A DNA stretch of 64,000 bases from Actinostola sp. cb2023 (GCA_033675265.1 JAUJYZ010000277.1:113501-177500), one strand, 5' to 3'. Shown: positions 36,182 through 46,060, counted from the stretch's first letter. Notes: generated by a model not told the origin, from the sequence alone. Translations and numbers: made by a program.

Positions 36182-36601
36182 ATGGCAAGCGCAGTTATTA
36201 TGATGGTCGCTGGGGCTGTTTTGAATGCAACAGCTTTCACCGGTTCAATGTATTTAGCAAAATCCCTTGGAACTGATGGTAAACATGTTGATGAAGAGAA
36301 AATTAGACATGATAAGGCTATAGAACTTTATCAGAAGAATATGGGTGAATGGCAAAAGAAGAAACAAGAGTATGAAGAATGGTTGGAGATGCAATATAAG
36401 AATAAACAAATAGCTGATAGCAATCTATCTGATACTGATTATGCTTTTAGGATATACTCCAAGGCACATCCAGATTTTAATTTGAAAGAACCACAATTAG
36501 GTGATTATTATAAACCTAACAAAAAACAAAAACAGTATGAAATGATTTATGTGGGTGGTGGTATGTTAGGAGCAGGGTATTTAGCATCGAAATTTATATA
36601 A
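36182..36601 (+). CDS. Conserved Polinton protein, 139 aa, two membrane ends
   Basis: Intact frame. N-terminal helix (AVIMMVAGAVLNATAFTGSM), a charged coiled-coil centre (EKIRHDKAIELYQKN to about 85), the motif DTDYAFRIYSKAHPD, and a C-terminal glycine-rich helix (MIYVGGGMLGAGYLASKF). This arrangement recurs in Polintons of cnidarians and other invertebrates as I remember them; no enzymatic motif. Starts 37 bp after its neighbour. Confidence 0.72.
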   Translation: MASAVIMMVAGAVLNATAFTGSMYLAKSLGTDGKHVDEEKIRHDKAIELYQKNMGEWQKKKQEYEEWLEMQYKNKQIADSNLSDTDYAFRIYSKAHPDFNLKEPQLGDYYKPNKKQKQYEMIYVGGGMLGAGYLASKFI

Positions 36602-36626
36602 AAAACTAACTATTAATATATAGTAT

Positions 36627-37641
36627 ATGGAAGTCGATAGTTTAGATTTTGATCCACTTGAAACAGGGTCTGAAGATATAAACACCCCTATCACAAATGA
36701 TGAACTAGCGGAATTATTACCACAACAAAAAGAAACTAGACACACTTGGTGGGAACGAACTAAAGAACGGTTTAGTAGAAGGGGTATATCAAGAGAACGA
36801 GGATATAGATTGTTTAAGAACTCTGATGAAAGCAATGAAGATTGGGAAATACGGGCACGAGAAGATATAGAAATGATAGACCTTGCTAAACATCGTGAAG
36901 AAAGAGTTGAAGAAGCTTGGGATAGGATCAAATCCAAGTATCCTAATGTAAATCCTAAAAACTCTCCATTCATAACTACAATTGATGAATATGATAGAGT
37001 GATAGTAAGATTTAATAGACTGGGCAGCAAACATCATGTTCTGTTTAATGCTGTGGGTGAATTAAATGGTAAGTTACCTAAAACAATTGTAAACTATCTT
37101 GGTGATCCTGCTGAAAAAGTTGTTGAGAATAATGAAAGAACTATATTTTCACATAGAGAAAAATTACAAACATTAAAAGAAGAATTGGATAATATATCTC
37201 AAGCTGGCTCTAATGATGTTAGAGAAAGATTGAATATATCACTCCGTGAACAGATTGAGGAAACTAGAAATGAGATTGAACAATTAGAAGAACAAAATGA
37301 AGTAATAGAAGGGCGAATGTCTTTGAGAGATCGTATAAAAGCTGTTTTTAAAAAGTATGGTTTTACTGTTTTTTTCTGTTGTATCTGCAATTGGTATTAT
37401 TATTGGTGTTATTATTTCTAGTCTAAAAAGCGGATTATCTTCGGTTGCCAGCGGTGTTGGAAATAGTTTGAAATCAATAGGTAAAAAATTAGCTCAGATA
37501 CTACCTGGCATGGTTGGTGCAATAGCTTCTTTTATTTTCAGAACCGCGGGTGAGGTTATTAGTTTCTTAGCTAAAAACGCTTGGTTATTGATAGTTGCTG
37601 TTGTTTTGTATTTTGTTGAAAGATATAAAAATAAAAGATGA
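36627..37641 (+). CDS. Coiled-coil/membrane Polinton protein, one frame break
   Basis: The first frame (36627-37421) encodes a long charged, coiled-coil-rich region (EKLQTLKEELDNI and EQIEETRNEIEQLEEQNEV). The second (open from 37357 to 37641) encodes hydrophobic helices: SVVSAIGIIIGVIISSLKSG, a KSIGKKLAQILPGMVGAIAS segment, and a final LLIVAVVLYFVERYK. They meet at a T7 run (37369-37375, +1 change), and the downstream frame has the typical C-terminus of this Polinton family, so one gene of about 338 codons is likely. A membrane-associated virion protein is plausible. Confidence 0.75.
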
Positions 37642-37654
37642 TTATATAGTATAA

Positions 37655-38299
37655 ATGGTAATATTGTATATTGAAAAAACAAAAGCAGATGAAACTATTT
37701 GGTTTAAAAATCCTATTAAAAAGAGTACACGTATATCACTTGTAAGTTGTAGTTTTTATAATGAAATATATAATCTTGTAGGTGATGGATTGATTTACTA
37801 TGATGAAAAGAAGTTTGTTATTATTATTCCGCCGGGGTATTACACACAGAATATATTTAAACGTGTTATAGATGCGTTGAAAGTTAGTGACAAAGTCTCC
37901 ATCGAACTATTGAATACCGGAAAAATGATGCTCATAGCCAATCAGGCTGTAACACTAAACCCGGGTTTAGCTAAATTATTAAACATCTCAATAAACCTTG
38001 AACAAAATTCAAGAAATGTTATAAATATTATTCAACCTACTCAGTATGCACTATATTTGTATTGTGATCTTATTGATTCTACACAGGTTTTATTAAATAA
38101 TAAATATTCACAAATATTAGCATGTGTTGAATTAAACAAGGTTGGAGAAAAACTAACCTATCATCCTAATAATACCCTGTACACACCTATTAAAAATGAT
38201 GATTATATTAATAGTATTAGGGTTTGGGTTACAGATTCTAGTGGTAAGAGCATTGATGCTGGAATATATCCAATGATGATGGTGATTGAAATCATATAA
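37655..38299 (+). CDS. Minor capsid protein (penton-like, single jelly-roll)
   Basis: 214 residues, intact, 13 bp after the preceding gene and directly behind TATATAGTATAA. Features that recall penton proteins of Polintons: an N-terminal strand-rich part, IIPPGYYTQNIFKRVIDAL, ALYLYCDLIDSTQVLLNNKY, and a C-terminal YINSIRVWVTDSSG...PMMMVIEI strand pair. Such proteins occupy the five-fold vertices of the capsid. Assigned by motif order and neighbourhood; a structure prediction would settle it. Confidence 0.75.
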   Translation: MVILYIEKTKADETIWFKNPIKKSTRISLVSCSFYNEIYNLVGDGLIYYDEKKFVIIIPPGYYTQNIFKRVIDALKVSDKVSIELLNTGKMMLIANQAVTLNPGLAKLLNISINLEQNSRNVINIIQPTQYALYLYCDLIDSTQVLLNNKYSQILACVELNKVGEKLTYHPNNTLYTPIKNDDYINSIRVWVTDSSGKSIDAGIYPMMMVIEII

Positions 38300-38324
38300 A
38301 ATAATAATATGTAGTATTATATAT

Positions 38325-38931
38325 ATGGTTGATTATGATATGATTTCTCCGGAAGTACCAGAAGTACAACAAACTGGTGAAAACTTCAGATTACACAAAA
38401 TAAATATGGTTATATCTCAATTAGTAACGGAGATAAAACATTACGAAAATGTTAGGAAAAAATATAGTAAGATACGTTGGTATACTTCATAAAACTGCAG
38501 TTGCAACAGGAGTCTTATCTGTCATTTTAACCGGTTCTGGTGTAACTACTAGTTTAACAGGACCTGGGATCATTATCGGTGTTCCTTTATCGGCTGTTGG
38601 CGGGTTGTTAGGTTTAATATCAGCTAGTTGTACAATTTTCACGAAAAAACTTACTAAAAAGGTAACAAAACATGAAAATACTATTCAGCTTGCAAAATCA
38701 AAAGAAGATAGTATATGTGATCTTGTATCAAAAGCCTTGAGCGATAACAAGATTGATGAGAAAGAATTTGAACACATTATGACTGAACTCAAAAAATATG
38801 AAAAACTAAAGAGTAGTATTAGGGTGAAACGGAATAAGGCTTTTTTAAAAAACGATGTTCCAGATGTTCAAAAGATGAGGGAGGAACTGAGAAAGGAGAT
38901 TGTAGACCAGCTCGTAAATCCAAAGAAATAA
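38325..38931 (+). CDS. Conserved glycine-rich hydrophobic Polinton protein, one frame break
   Basis: The first frame (38325-38492) gives a polar start and a helical LVTEIKHYENVRKKYSKIR segment. The second (open to 38931) gives TGVLSVILTGSGVTTSLTGP, a glycine-rich hydrophobic stretch, FTKKLTKKVTKHENTIQLA and a charged helical tail (VSKALSDNKIDEKEFEHIM). In Polintons elsewhere these parts form one protein of about 200 residues. The frame changes by +1 between about 38457 and 38490; an A6 run is at 38457-38462 but I cannot place the break exactly. The ATG at 38325 follows ATTATATAT. Function unknown; possibly a membrane-active virion component. Confidence 0.72.
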
Positions 38932-39034
38932 CTTTATCCTTTGATACAACACCTTACGGAGGGTATATATACAAGTTGCGATATGATAAGAATTAAATAT
39001 ATATAAATATTATCTCATATTATAATAATATAAT

Positions 39035-40546
39035 ATGAAATTTACTGAATTCATTAAAAAGTATCCAAATTATGATAAATTTCGTTTTTCAGAGGATAGT
39101 AGTAGTAATGTTCAATTTCTTAGTAATGGTGTTGATTACAATCCGTTTGATGAGAATGGTAATCTAGTTAAAACAGTATATCCATTTCCTCTCTGGCATG
39201 GTAAAGTTGAAGAAGGCCCTGAAAATATTCGTGACTTCCTTAGAACCACATCTAATAACACATTTCCAAAAGAGCTAACTATGACAAAAACACTATACCC
39301 AATCACTTGTACATCATTTGATAAACCACCTCCAAAGTATGATTCCACATCACTCGATATTTATGTAACACCAAGTAAAAAGTTTACAATAAAGCCACGA
39401 GATATGTTAACAGATATAGTATTAAATCATGTTACTTCGAAAGAAGCTTACATATGGTTGAATAGTCCTAATATGTCTTACTACCCTCAACAATTAAGTT
39501 TCGCTTGTTGGTGTGCAACTTCTGGATGTGGAATCGGTGTCGACCTAATAACAAAAATCAATAATCCTATGATCAACTCATTACTCAAATTTCATATACT
39601 GTTTACGAGTAGGCGAGTTTTATCACAGATGAATGTTCAACTACCTGGAGATCGATCTTTTACTAATATTAATAACAAATTTGATAAGAGTGGTTATAAT
39701 AAGATATGTCGAGAGTTTGATATATCACCAAATAGTAACTTTCGATTTACTGGTGATGAAAACAATGGTCTTGGTCGAATCTATAAGAAAATATTTGATG
39801 AGGTTGATGATGTAACTGAATCCTATGATAAAAAGATGGATGGATTGTTTACAAATAAATGGCCTGGTGGTAAATTCAAATTTGGTGATGAGACTGGACA
39901 ATACGGTGGAAATAAACTTGATCATATCTCACCACTACAAGAGCATCCATATTTATATTTTATGCTGAATAAATCAAAAGGTTTAACCAGAGCTGGACTC
40001 TCACGACTGAACCAGTCAATCGAGGCTTATGTGTATTGTATCCTAGGATCTCAAGTAAATACACGATCATCTATTGTTGACAACTCGGGTTCTTCACAAG
40101 AAACACAACTTGAATTTTTAAGACTATTCGAAAGCAGTATAATTGAGGTAGATATTTCTAAAAGTATACAGAGATACCAATTAGCGGTACAAGAATCGAA
40201 ACAAAAATTAGATCTTGCTGTGGCTATTGGTTGCTGGTTACTACCATCGAATCTAATAATCAATAATAATACTGTTATCGGTTATAATAATAAGTTGTTA
40301 AAAGCTTCAGCAGATATGACCTTTGGTGTTAATAATATTAATTATGAAACGAAATCTGTTGGTATAAAAGATAATAACATGGGTCATTCAAAGGTTAAAC
40401 TACCACATCAGATTGATAAACCAGATATTTCAAATAAGTCAGATAAACCATATGTAAACCCTTCACCACCATCTAAAACACATGAAAATAATTTAGCTGC
40501 TATAACAGTTGGGGCTGCTGGCCTTGCTTGGTATATGTTTCGATAG
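39035..40546 (+). CDS. Large conserved Polinton protein, 503 aa, function unknown
   Basis: Intact frame. It contains LSFACWCATSGCGIGVDLIT (about 152-171), an FHILFTSRRVL segment, FDISPNSNFRFTGDENNGLG, RAGLSRLNQSIEAYVYCILG followed by SQVNTRSSIV, a proline/lysine-rich linker, and a C-terminal membrane helix LAAITVGAAGLAWYMFR. I remember proteins with the same cysteine motif and the QTRSSI block as a regular Polinton component in invertebrates. No known enzyme motif. With a C-terminal anchor and late position, a virion or entry-related structural role is possible but unproven. Confidence 0.75.
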   Translation: MKFTEFIKKYPNYDKFRFSEDSSSNVQFLSNGVDYNPFDENGNLVKTVYPFPLWHGKVEEGPENIRDFLRTTSNNTFPKELTMTKTLYPITCTSFDKPPPKYDSTSLDIYVTPSKKFTIKPRDMLTDIVLNHVTSKEAYIWLNSPNMSYYPQQLSFACWCATSGCGIGVDLITKINNPMINSLLKFHILFTSRRVLSQMNVQLPGDRSFTNINNKFDKSGYNKICREFDISPNSNFRFTGDENNGLGRIYKKIFDEVDDVTESYDKKMDGLFTNKWPGGKFKFGDETGQYGGNKLDHISPLQEHPYLYFMLNKSKGLTRAGLSRLNQSIEAYVYCILGSQVNTRSSIVDNSGSSQETQLEFLRLFESSIIEVDISKSIQRYQLAVQESKQKLDLAVAIGCWLLPSNLIINNNTVIGYNNKLLKASADMTFGVNNINYETKSVGIKDNNMGHSKVKLPHQIDKPDISNKSDKPYVNPSPPSKTHENNLAAITVGAAGLAWYMFR

Positions 40547-40693
40547 ATGTATACAATCATCAATTTCCAACAATTACATTTTTAATTATTAATTAGAAAT
40601 GTAACAAAAAAATAAAACATCAATCAATTATAACTATTTTAATTCACGTAATTTACTGCGATTCTCTAACAAGTTAGGTAAATCCCCCGGTTT

Positions 40694-41266
40694 TTAACCC
40701 ATACACATAAGGATTGAATCCCTGGATATGGTTCCATACTGCCTTATTAATTTTTTTCTTCTTATAGCAGTATTGGTTAAAGCTTCTTGGACTGTAGTAT
40801 TAAAATAATATTCTAACTTAATTTTATCATTTTTAAATGTTAATAGATTTCTTCTAATACTAATTAATTTAAGATTATAACTTAAAGCTGAATTTGATAA
40901 AGTTTCTAGGAATACTTTAATATTCTTACTTTTCTCATAACCTGAATCACCCTCATTATAATGGCTTAAATTTGGTAAACTATCTATGAAAATAAAATGA
41001 TTAAACTTACTAAATAATGGGTTATTGACTGGTTTAAAATCCCAACCAGCACCGAAATATACTAGTGTATACCCATCTTTATTTGTTTTTTGATTTGAGA
41101 CCTTTATTTCAAGTACAGCCTGATCTAAAAGATTACTCGACATGAAAAAGGATTTTGGTTGTTTTTTAATTGGGGTTATTTTCTTTTTCATACTTGTTTT
41201 TTCAGGTACTGCTTTTACAGATTTTTTAGTTGGGTTTATCCTCTTTTTAATACTTGTTGAACTCAT
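40694..41266 (-). CDS. Right-end gene: TIR-derived leader plus Rossmann-like domain
   Basis: 190 residues, intact, running inward from the right TIR. The first 50 or so residues (lysine-rich; KKQPK-FFMSSNLLDQ) are a diverged copy of the start of polB at the other end. Then comes YTLVYFGAGWDFKPV (G72, G74, D76), followed by FNHFIFIDSLPNLSHYNE with an acidic residue (D95) at a strand end. A glycine-rich loop after one strand and an acid after the next is the layout of a nucleotide- or SAM-binding Rossmann fold, so a methyltransferase-like enzyme is possible. I cannot name the family. Its ATG lies in the TIR, so it shares its promoter with polB. Confidence 0.65.
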   Translation of the reverse strand: MSSTSIKKRINPTKKSVKAVPEKTSMKKKITPIKKQPKSFFMSSNLLDQAVLEIKVSNQKTNKDGYTLVYFGAGWDFKPVNNPLFSKFNHFIFIDSLPNLSHYNEGDSGYEKSKNIKVFLETLSNSALSYNLKLISIRRNLLTFKNDKIKLEYYFNTTVQEALTNTAIRRKKLIRQYGTISRDSILMCMG

Positions 41267-41669
41267 TATATACTATTCTATACTATAATTTTTTTAAATA
41301 ATAAACGCACCCCCAGGGATTAATTTGATAATAATATTAGATGAATCCACTATTTTCTGAACAATAAAAAATAAACGCACCTACTTTATACCACAGTTTT
41401 CGAGTTTAACATATTTTATGGTATTATGAGATGTTTACTATGTAAAGTACTATTTCTGAACAATAAAAAATAAACGCACCTACTTTATACCATAGTTTTT
41501 GGGTTTAACATATTTGGTTTAACATAACGGATTTTTCGAGATAGGTTATACTAAATTAAAATCCACTATTGTTGAAATAAGGACATCATATACTTTTATT
41601 CAAAATATGATGGATCATTTAGTCGTAGATTACGCAAAAGTGAGCTCGAATCGGCCACTGCTATCTACT
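41262..41669. repeat. Polinton right terminal inverted repeat
   Basis: Complement of 27591-27998 with a single difference. It carries the same promoter motif and the same direct repeats, and includes the ATG of the right-end gene. Confidence 0.96.
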
Positions 41670-41674
41670 GAGAA
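41670..41674 (+). repeat. Target-site duplication, right (GAGAA)
   Basis: Matches 27586-27590 directly outside the left end. Confidence 0.7.
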
Positions 41675-43180
41675 TGAGGACTAGACGGGGTTTCCAGTCC
41701 GAGGCGAAGCCGAGTTGCAAGATTTTAGCCCGGAAAAGCAAGAATTCCAGTCTGCATATTCTCTGCTCATGCGCAGAGTCGAGTACATCGTATTTAAATA
41801 ATATCCCACATGTGTTGGACTCTTGAGTAGCATGAAGTAGAGCCTGCTTTCAGATTGGATCTCATTCGGACGGAGTGGTACTCTGTCCAAGGTCACGATG
41901 ATGCACCGGATTGGCTGGTTACCTCATGAATAATTAATGAGTTTGAGAAGTCATTATAATTAACGTTGACAAGCCGCCAGGATGGCGACTCGACTGTCTT
42001 GTGGCATGCGACTAGACTGTATGGGACCCAATGCATGTTAAGATGGTCGGGTATTTGCGCCTGTGTCTATGCATGTTACATGGATAGTGTTTGATGACAT
42101 TGTTGACATCGCAGCGCCATTTATCGTAAGGAGACTTGTTTAATTCATATTTAGCAATTCATTGAAATTGATATTTTTTATCCAACCAAATCAAAGTTGA
42201 TGGCTTTTGTCGACACTGAATTGAAACTAACACTTTTATCATTTGTGGCATCTGAAACTCCCACTCTAATAATAATAATAGTATATAATATATAGATGGT
42301 CTACAATGAAAGAGCCGCGATTTGTCATGTTTTGCCTATTACTAGATATTTAAACGCGAATAATTCATCTTTTTCGACAATCTGACACTACGCGTTTCAG
42401 ACAAGAAATACGCAAAATATCAAAAACTTCTAGTCGAGCGTTTTTTAACATGAGCCTCGGGAGATTGGGTAACCACTCCTTACGTTATCGACGTTAAATA
42501 AATTATTGTATTGTAAACCAAATCCTTAGTCTTATTTGGCAAACAATTTTAGCAATGAATCAAGAGATTTATACATATGTTTTATGCATTAGGCTATTCT
42601 ACGTGCTAAAATGTTTTATGCAGCTATTTAAAAACAAGACGCTCATTGAGCGTTCACTCGTGCCCTGGTGCAATTGCGTTCTGAAATGAAGTTCATAATG
42701 AGAGACGCATGGGCACCAACATAAACAAGAGCGAACTATTTGACCCGTTTGAGCATAGGATTACTTCAGTACGTGTATGGCCGGCCTGTGGACCAATATT
42801 CAGTATTCCGAGCTATAGACTAGCCTGAGGAGGAGGCAAACTTTCGGAACTTTACAGTATATATGAGTAAAAACGTTAATAGCCCGACTTCACGCTACTA
42901 GAGCGTCTAGCCTTGTTTCAATCTAAATATAGACGAGAACATATTTAGATTTTTGCCCCTTGACCTCAGGTGCTTCCCCTGATTGGTTTGTGCTTTGTAA
43001 TCTTTCTTGTGGGTTTGCGAAGCAAGAAAGAGGTCGTCGTGTTGAGATGCGTGTTGATAAGTCTCGCGTAGTGGTCTCGTTCCCAGTCTCACTCGATTGC
43101 AGATTCATGACTCCGATGAACAAAAAAAACAACAACTGTAATTATAGATTAGGCCCGGCCTTAGGCCTGGGCCCGAGTAA
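41675..43180. other. Intergenic, no gene seen
   Basis: Host DNA to the right of the Polinton. A retroelement-like tail (TTAAATAAATTATTGTATTG) is at 42493-42512, similar to the one near 2165. Short frames on both strands here have no family resemblance. Confidence 0.5.
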
Positions 43181-44488
43181 AAAGTCGATACTGAATACTG
43201 CATTCTAAATAGTGTATTCCAAGACCGAAATGCATTTTGGGACTCGTGTAATATTGTCTAAAGTAATATAAATAATAATAATTTAGTTTATTTTTTGTGT
43301 ATTCCATCAGAAACAATATACTAGCTCCATATTGTGAACACATCGCTGTATATTTACTTTTTATTTCAAAATAACGAGTCCCACAATGCCCTTTGGTCTT
43401 GCAATGCACTATTTATTCAGTATGCAGTATTCAGTATGCACTATTCAGTATGCAGTATTCAGTATTCAGTATTCAGTATGCACTATTCAGTATGCACTAT
43501 TCAGTATGCACTATTCAGTATGCACTATTCAGTATGCACTATTCAGTATGCACTATTCAGTATGCACTATTCAGTATGCACTATTCAGTATGCACTATTC
43601 AGTATGCACTATTCAGTATGCACTATTCAGTATGCACTATTCAGTATGCACTATTCAGTATGCACTATTCAGTATCAGCACTATTCAGTATCAGCACTAT
43701 TCAGTATGTACTATTCAGTATGCACATATTCAGTATGCACTATTCTATTCAGTATGCACTATTCAGTATGCACTATTCAGTATGCACTATTCAGTATGCA
43801 CTATTCAGTATGCACTATTCATTCAGTATGCACTATTCAGTAAGCACTATTCAGTATGCACTATTCAGTATGCACTATTCAGTATGCACTATTCAGTATG
43901 CACTATTCAGTATGCACTATTCAGTATGCACTATTCAGTATGCACTATTCAGTATGCACTATTCAGTATGCACTATTCAGTATGCACTATTCAGTATGCA
44001 CTATTCAGTATGCACTATTCAGTATGCACTATTCAGTATGCACTATTCAGTATGCACTATTAGTATGCACTATTCAGTATGCACTATTAGTCAGTATGCA
44101 CTATTCAGTATGCACTATTCAGTATGCACTATTCAGTATTCAGTATGCACTATTCAGTATGCACTATTCATTCATTCAGTAAGCACTATTCAGTAAGCAC
44201 TATTCATTATGCACTATTCAGTATGCACTATTCAGAATGCACTATTCAGTATGCACTATTCAGTATGCACTATTCAGTATGCACTATTCGGTAAGCACTA
44301 TTCGGTATGCACTATTCAGTATGCACTATTCAGAATGCACTATTCAGTATGCACTATTCAGTATGCACTATTCAGAATGCACTATTCAGTATGCAGTATT
44401 CAGTATGCACTATTCAGTATGCACTATTCAGTATGCACTATTCAGTATGCACTATTCAGTATTCAACATTTTTTGAAATAGCTGTATA
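43181..44488. mobile_element. MITE (TATACAGCTATTTC family), copy 2, with internal array
   Basis: From about 43181 (GTCGATACTGAATACTGCAT) to 43410 it matches the copy at 17011-17284: ATGCATTTTGGGACTCGTGT, TTCCATCAGAAACAATATAC, AAATAACGAGTCCCACAATG. At its right end (44459-44488) it again matches (GTATTCAAC-TTTTTTGAAATAG). Between them, where copy 1 has only about 45 bp, this copy has about 1.05 kb of 14-bp repeats. The outermost left TIR bases are missing. Confidence 0.9.
43410..44465. repeat. 14-bp minisatellite expanded inside the MITE
   Basis: About 75 copies of TATGCACTATTCAG with rare variants (TAAGCACT, AGAATGC, CGGTATG, TATTCAGTATT). Because 42 bp is three units, YALFSMHYSVCTIQ-type frames stay open in every phase; they are not genes. 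Confidence 0.96.
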
Positions 44489-45774
44489 TGAGATTGGCTA
44501 GTTACTCGGGCTTCCTTTGGAATGCCCCAGTTATAAAATGGGCTTTTTTGTTCTTCGTCGTAAGTCACAAATCGCCAACTGGGTTCTGCAGCGCATGCGC
44601 TTTGTAAATTTGCATGCTGACTCGATTAATGAGGGCTCGACGATGCTCGCCCTGGAATGATTCGAATACCCCATCGACTCATCGTTCTCTCTTCGGCGAA
44701 AGTCATTCTTCCTCAAAATTTGTGATCTCGTGGTTAATTGTTTGTTTTTATTTACTGTGTGTATTGTATTTATTTTATATTATTCACTATGATATGGTCA
44801 AGTGTTTAAAGTACTTTGTAGACGATTTCTCAACAATTAGTACTGTCTTCGAACTCGAAGTATCCTAGAGAATATAATTTGGACCGTTGCAATTTTTCTG
44901 TATCAAAGTGTATTTATGTCCGTGGCTTAGCAAGAAGTGGTAAGTTTATGTTGTTCGATTTATTGCTGAGTTTGTGAAATCGTTTTTGCAAGGAAATCAT
45001 GTTTCTATTAATTAGTGCTTCGTTGTCGCGCCCAGAATATACCAAATGTTGTTCGTAGTGAAAAATAAATGCATCACAGATGTTCATCAAGCTTTAGTTC
45101 TTGGCTATATATTTACACTTCCATACTGGAGTATCGTCAATATAGAAGAGAAAGTCTACTTGATACATGAGTGAAAGACTACACACCGCACACGAGCCGT
45201 TACGTCAACGATTCAACTTTCGCGTCTTGGTTTCAGTCAGTCGACGATGGCTCTAAAATAGGCCTACGATTAAGCACCGTATTGTATACGTAAGTGCGCA
45301 CTGTCTGTATTGCAGTAATTATCTATAATGATATACAGTACGCACTAATTACTTTATAACTTACAGTACACAAGTTGTTTTGAAATAAATTTGAAACGTT
45401 ATTCAAATAACGCCCGTCTTTAATAATGAACTGTGTTGAACAAAGCTTGTCATTATCGGTATACTAATATATACTGAACTGGTTTAACCGGTCAGTAAAT
45501 GATGCATCGGCTGAGACCAAATCCACGACCAGTGGGTGTGGCCTTGGGGATCTATAGTTCCATCTGATAATAGTCGTGTCATCAAAATAGTAAAAAATGG
45601 TTTTACATATAGATAAGCACTATAATTTGTTATCGAACTGCTATACATAGCCATGATCGCCATCTACTCATTGCAATAATTATCGCGTCCAAATAAAAGT
45701 CTACCTATCTAATGATGCTAGCTATAAAGTCAGCACTGAGAGGTTATTCCAACCTGTCAGTCCCCAACTCGGTA
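44489..45774. other. Intergenic, no gene seen
   Basis: Mixed host sequence without recognisable exons, transposon ends or RNA genes. It lies downstream of both convergent host genes. Confidence 0.5.
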
Positions 45775-46030
45775 CACTTGGGATGCCGTGCCCTGAGCCA
45801 CTAGGGCCGGATAGTTTTCGTCCATAATCGCAGACCTCCCTCTAGAGAAAGCCAACACGTGGGCCGATGATCGACAGCCATTTATCGATGACGTCATAAT
45901 AACACTTGGGATGCCGTGCCCTGAGCCACTAGGGCCATGATAGTTTTCGTCCATAATCGCAGACCTCGCTCTAGAGAAAGCCAACACGTGGGCCGATGAT
46001 CGACAGCCGTTTATCGATGACGTCATAATG
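45775..46030. repeat. Two tandem copies of a 128-bp unit
   Basis: 45775-45902 and 45903-46030 each start CACTTGGGATGCCGTGCCCT and end in ATCGATGACGTCATAAT. They differ at a few positions (GGCCGGAT/GGCCATGAT, CTCCCTC/CTCGCTC). They fall immediately 3' of the sodium channel's stop codon, probably in its 3' untranslated region. The unit includes a palindromic TGACGTCA (CRE-like). Confidence 0.93.
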
Positions 46031-46060
46031 CCCAATTAATGCCCGAGTAATATGGATATG

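Larger units (their letters stand above)
27591..41669. mobile_element. Maverick/Polinton virus-like transposon, 14,079 bp
   Basis: It is bounded by 408-bp terminal inverted repeats that start AGTAGATAG and end CTATCTACT (the AG...CT ends usual for Polintons), inside a 5-bp GAGAA duplication. It encodes protein-primed type DNA polymerase B, an integrase, a double-jelly-roll major capsid protein, a penton-like minor capsid protein, a packaging ATPase and seven more genes. This is the full set expected of a Polinton/adintovirus except that no adenain-type protease is recognised. The integrase and the right-most gene run leftward; all others run rightward. Six genes have frame breaks. Confidence 0.96.

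Noticed and set aside
36581..37030. 149-codon - strand frame
   Set aside because: Antisense shadow of the coiled-coil Polinton gene.
43334..44501. Frames rich in SMHYSVCTIQYALF
   Set aside because: Translation of the 14-bp array; open in three phases at once.
45757..46035. 92-codon - strand frame with a duplicated block
   Set aside because: Created by the 128-bp tandem duplication next to the channel's stop codon; no family resemblance.
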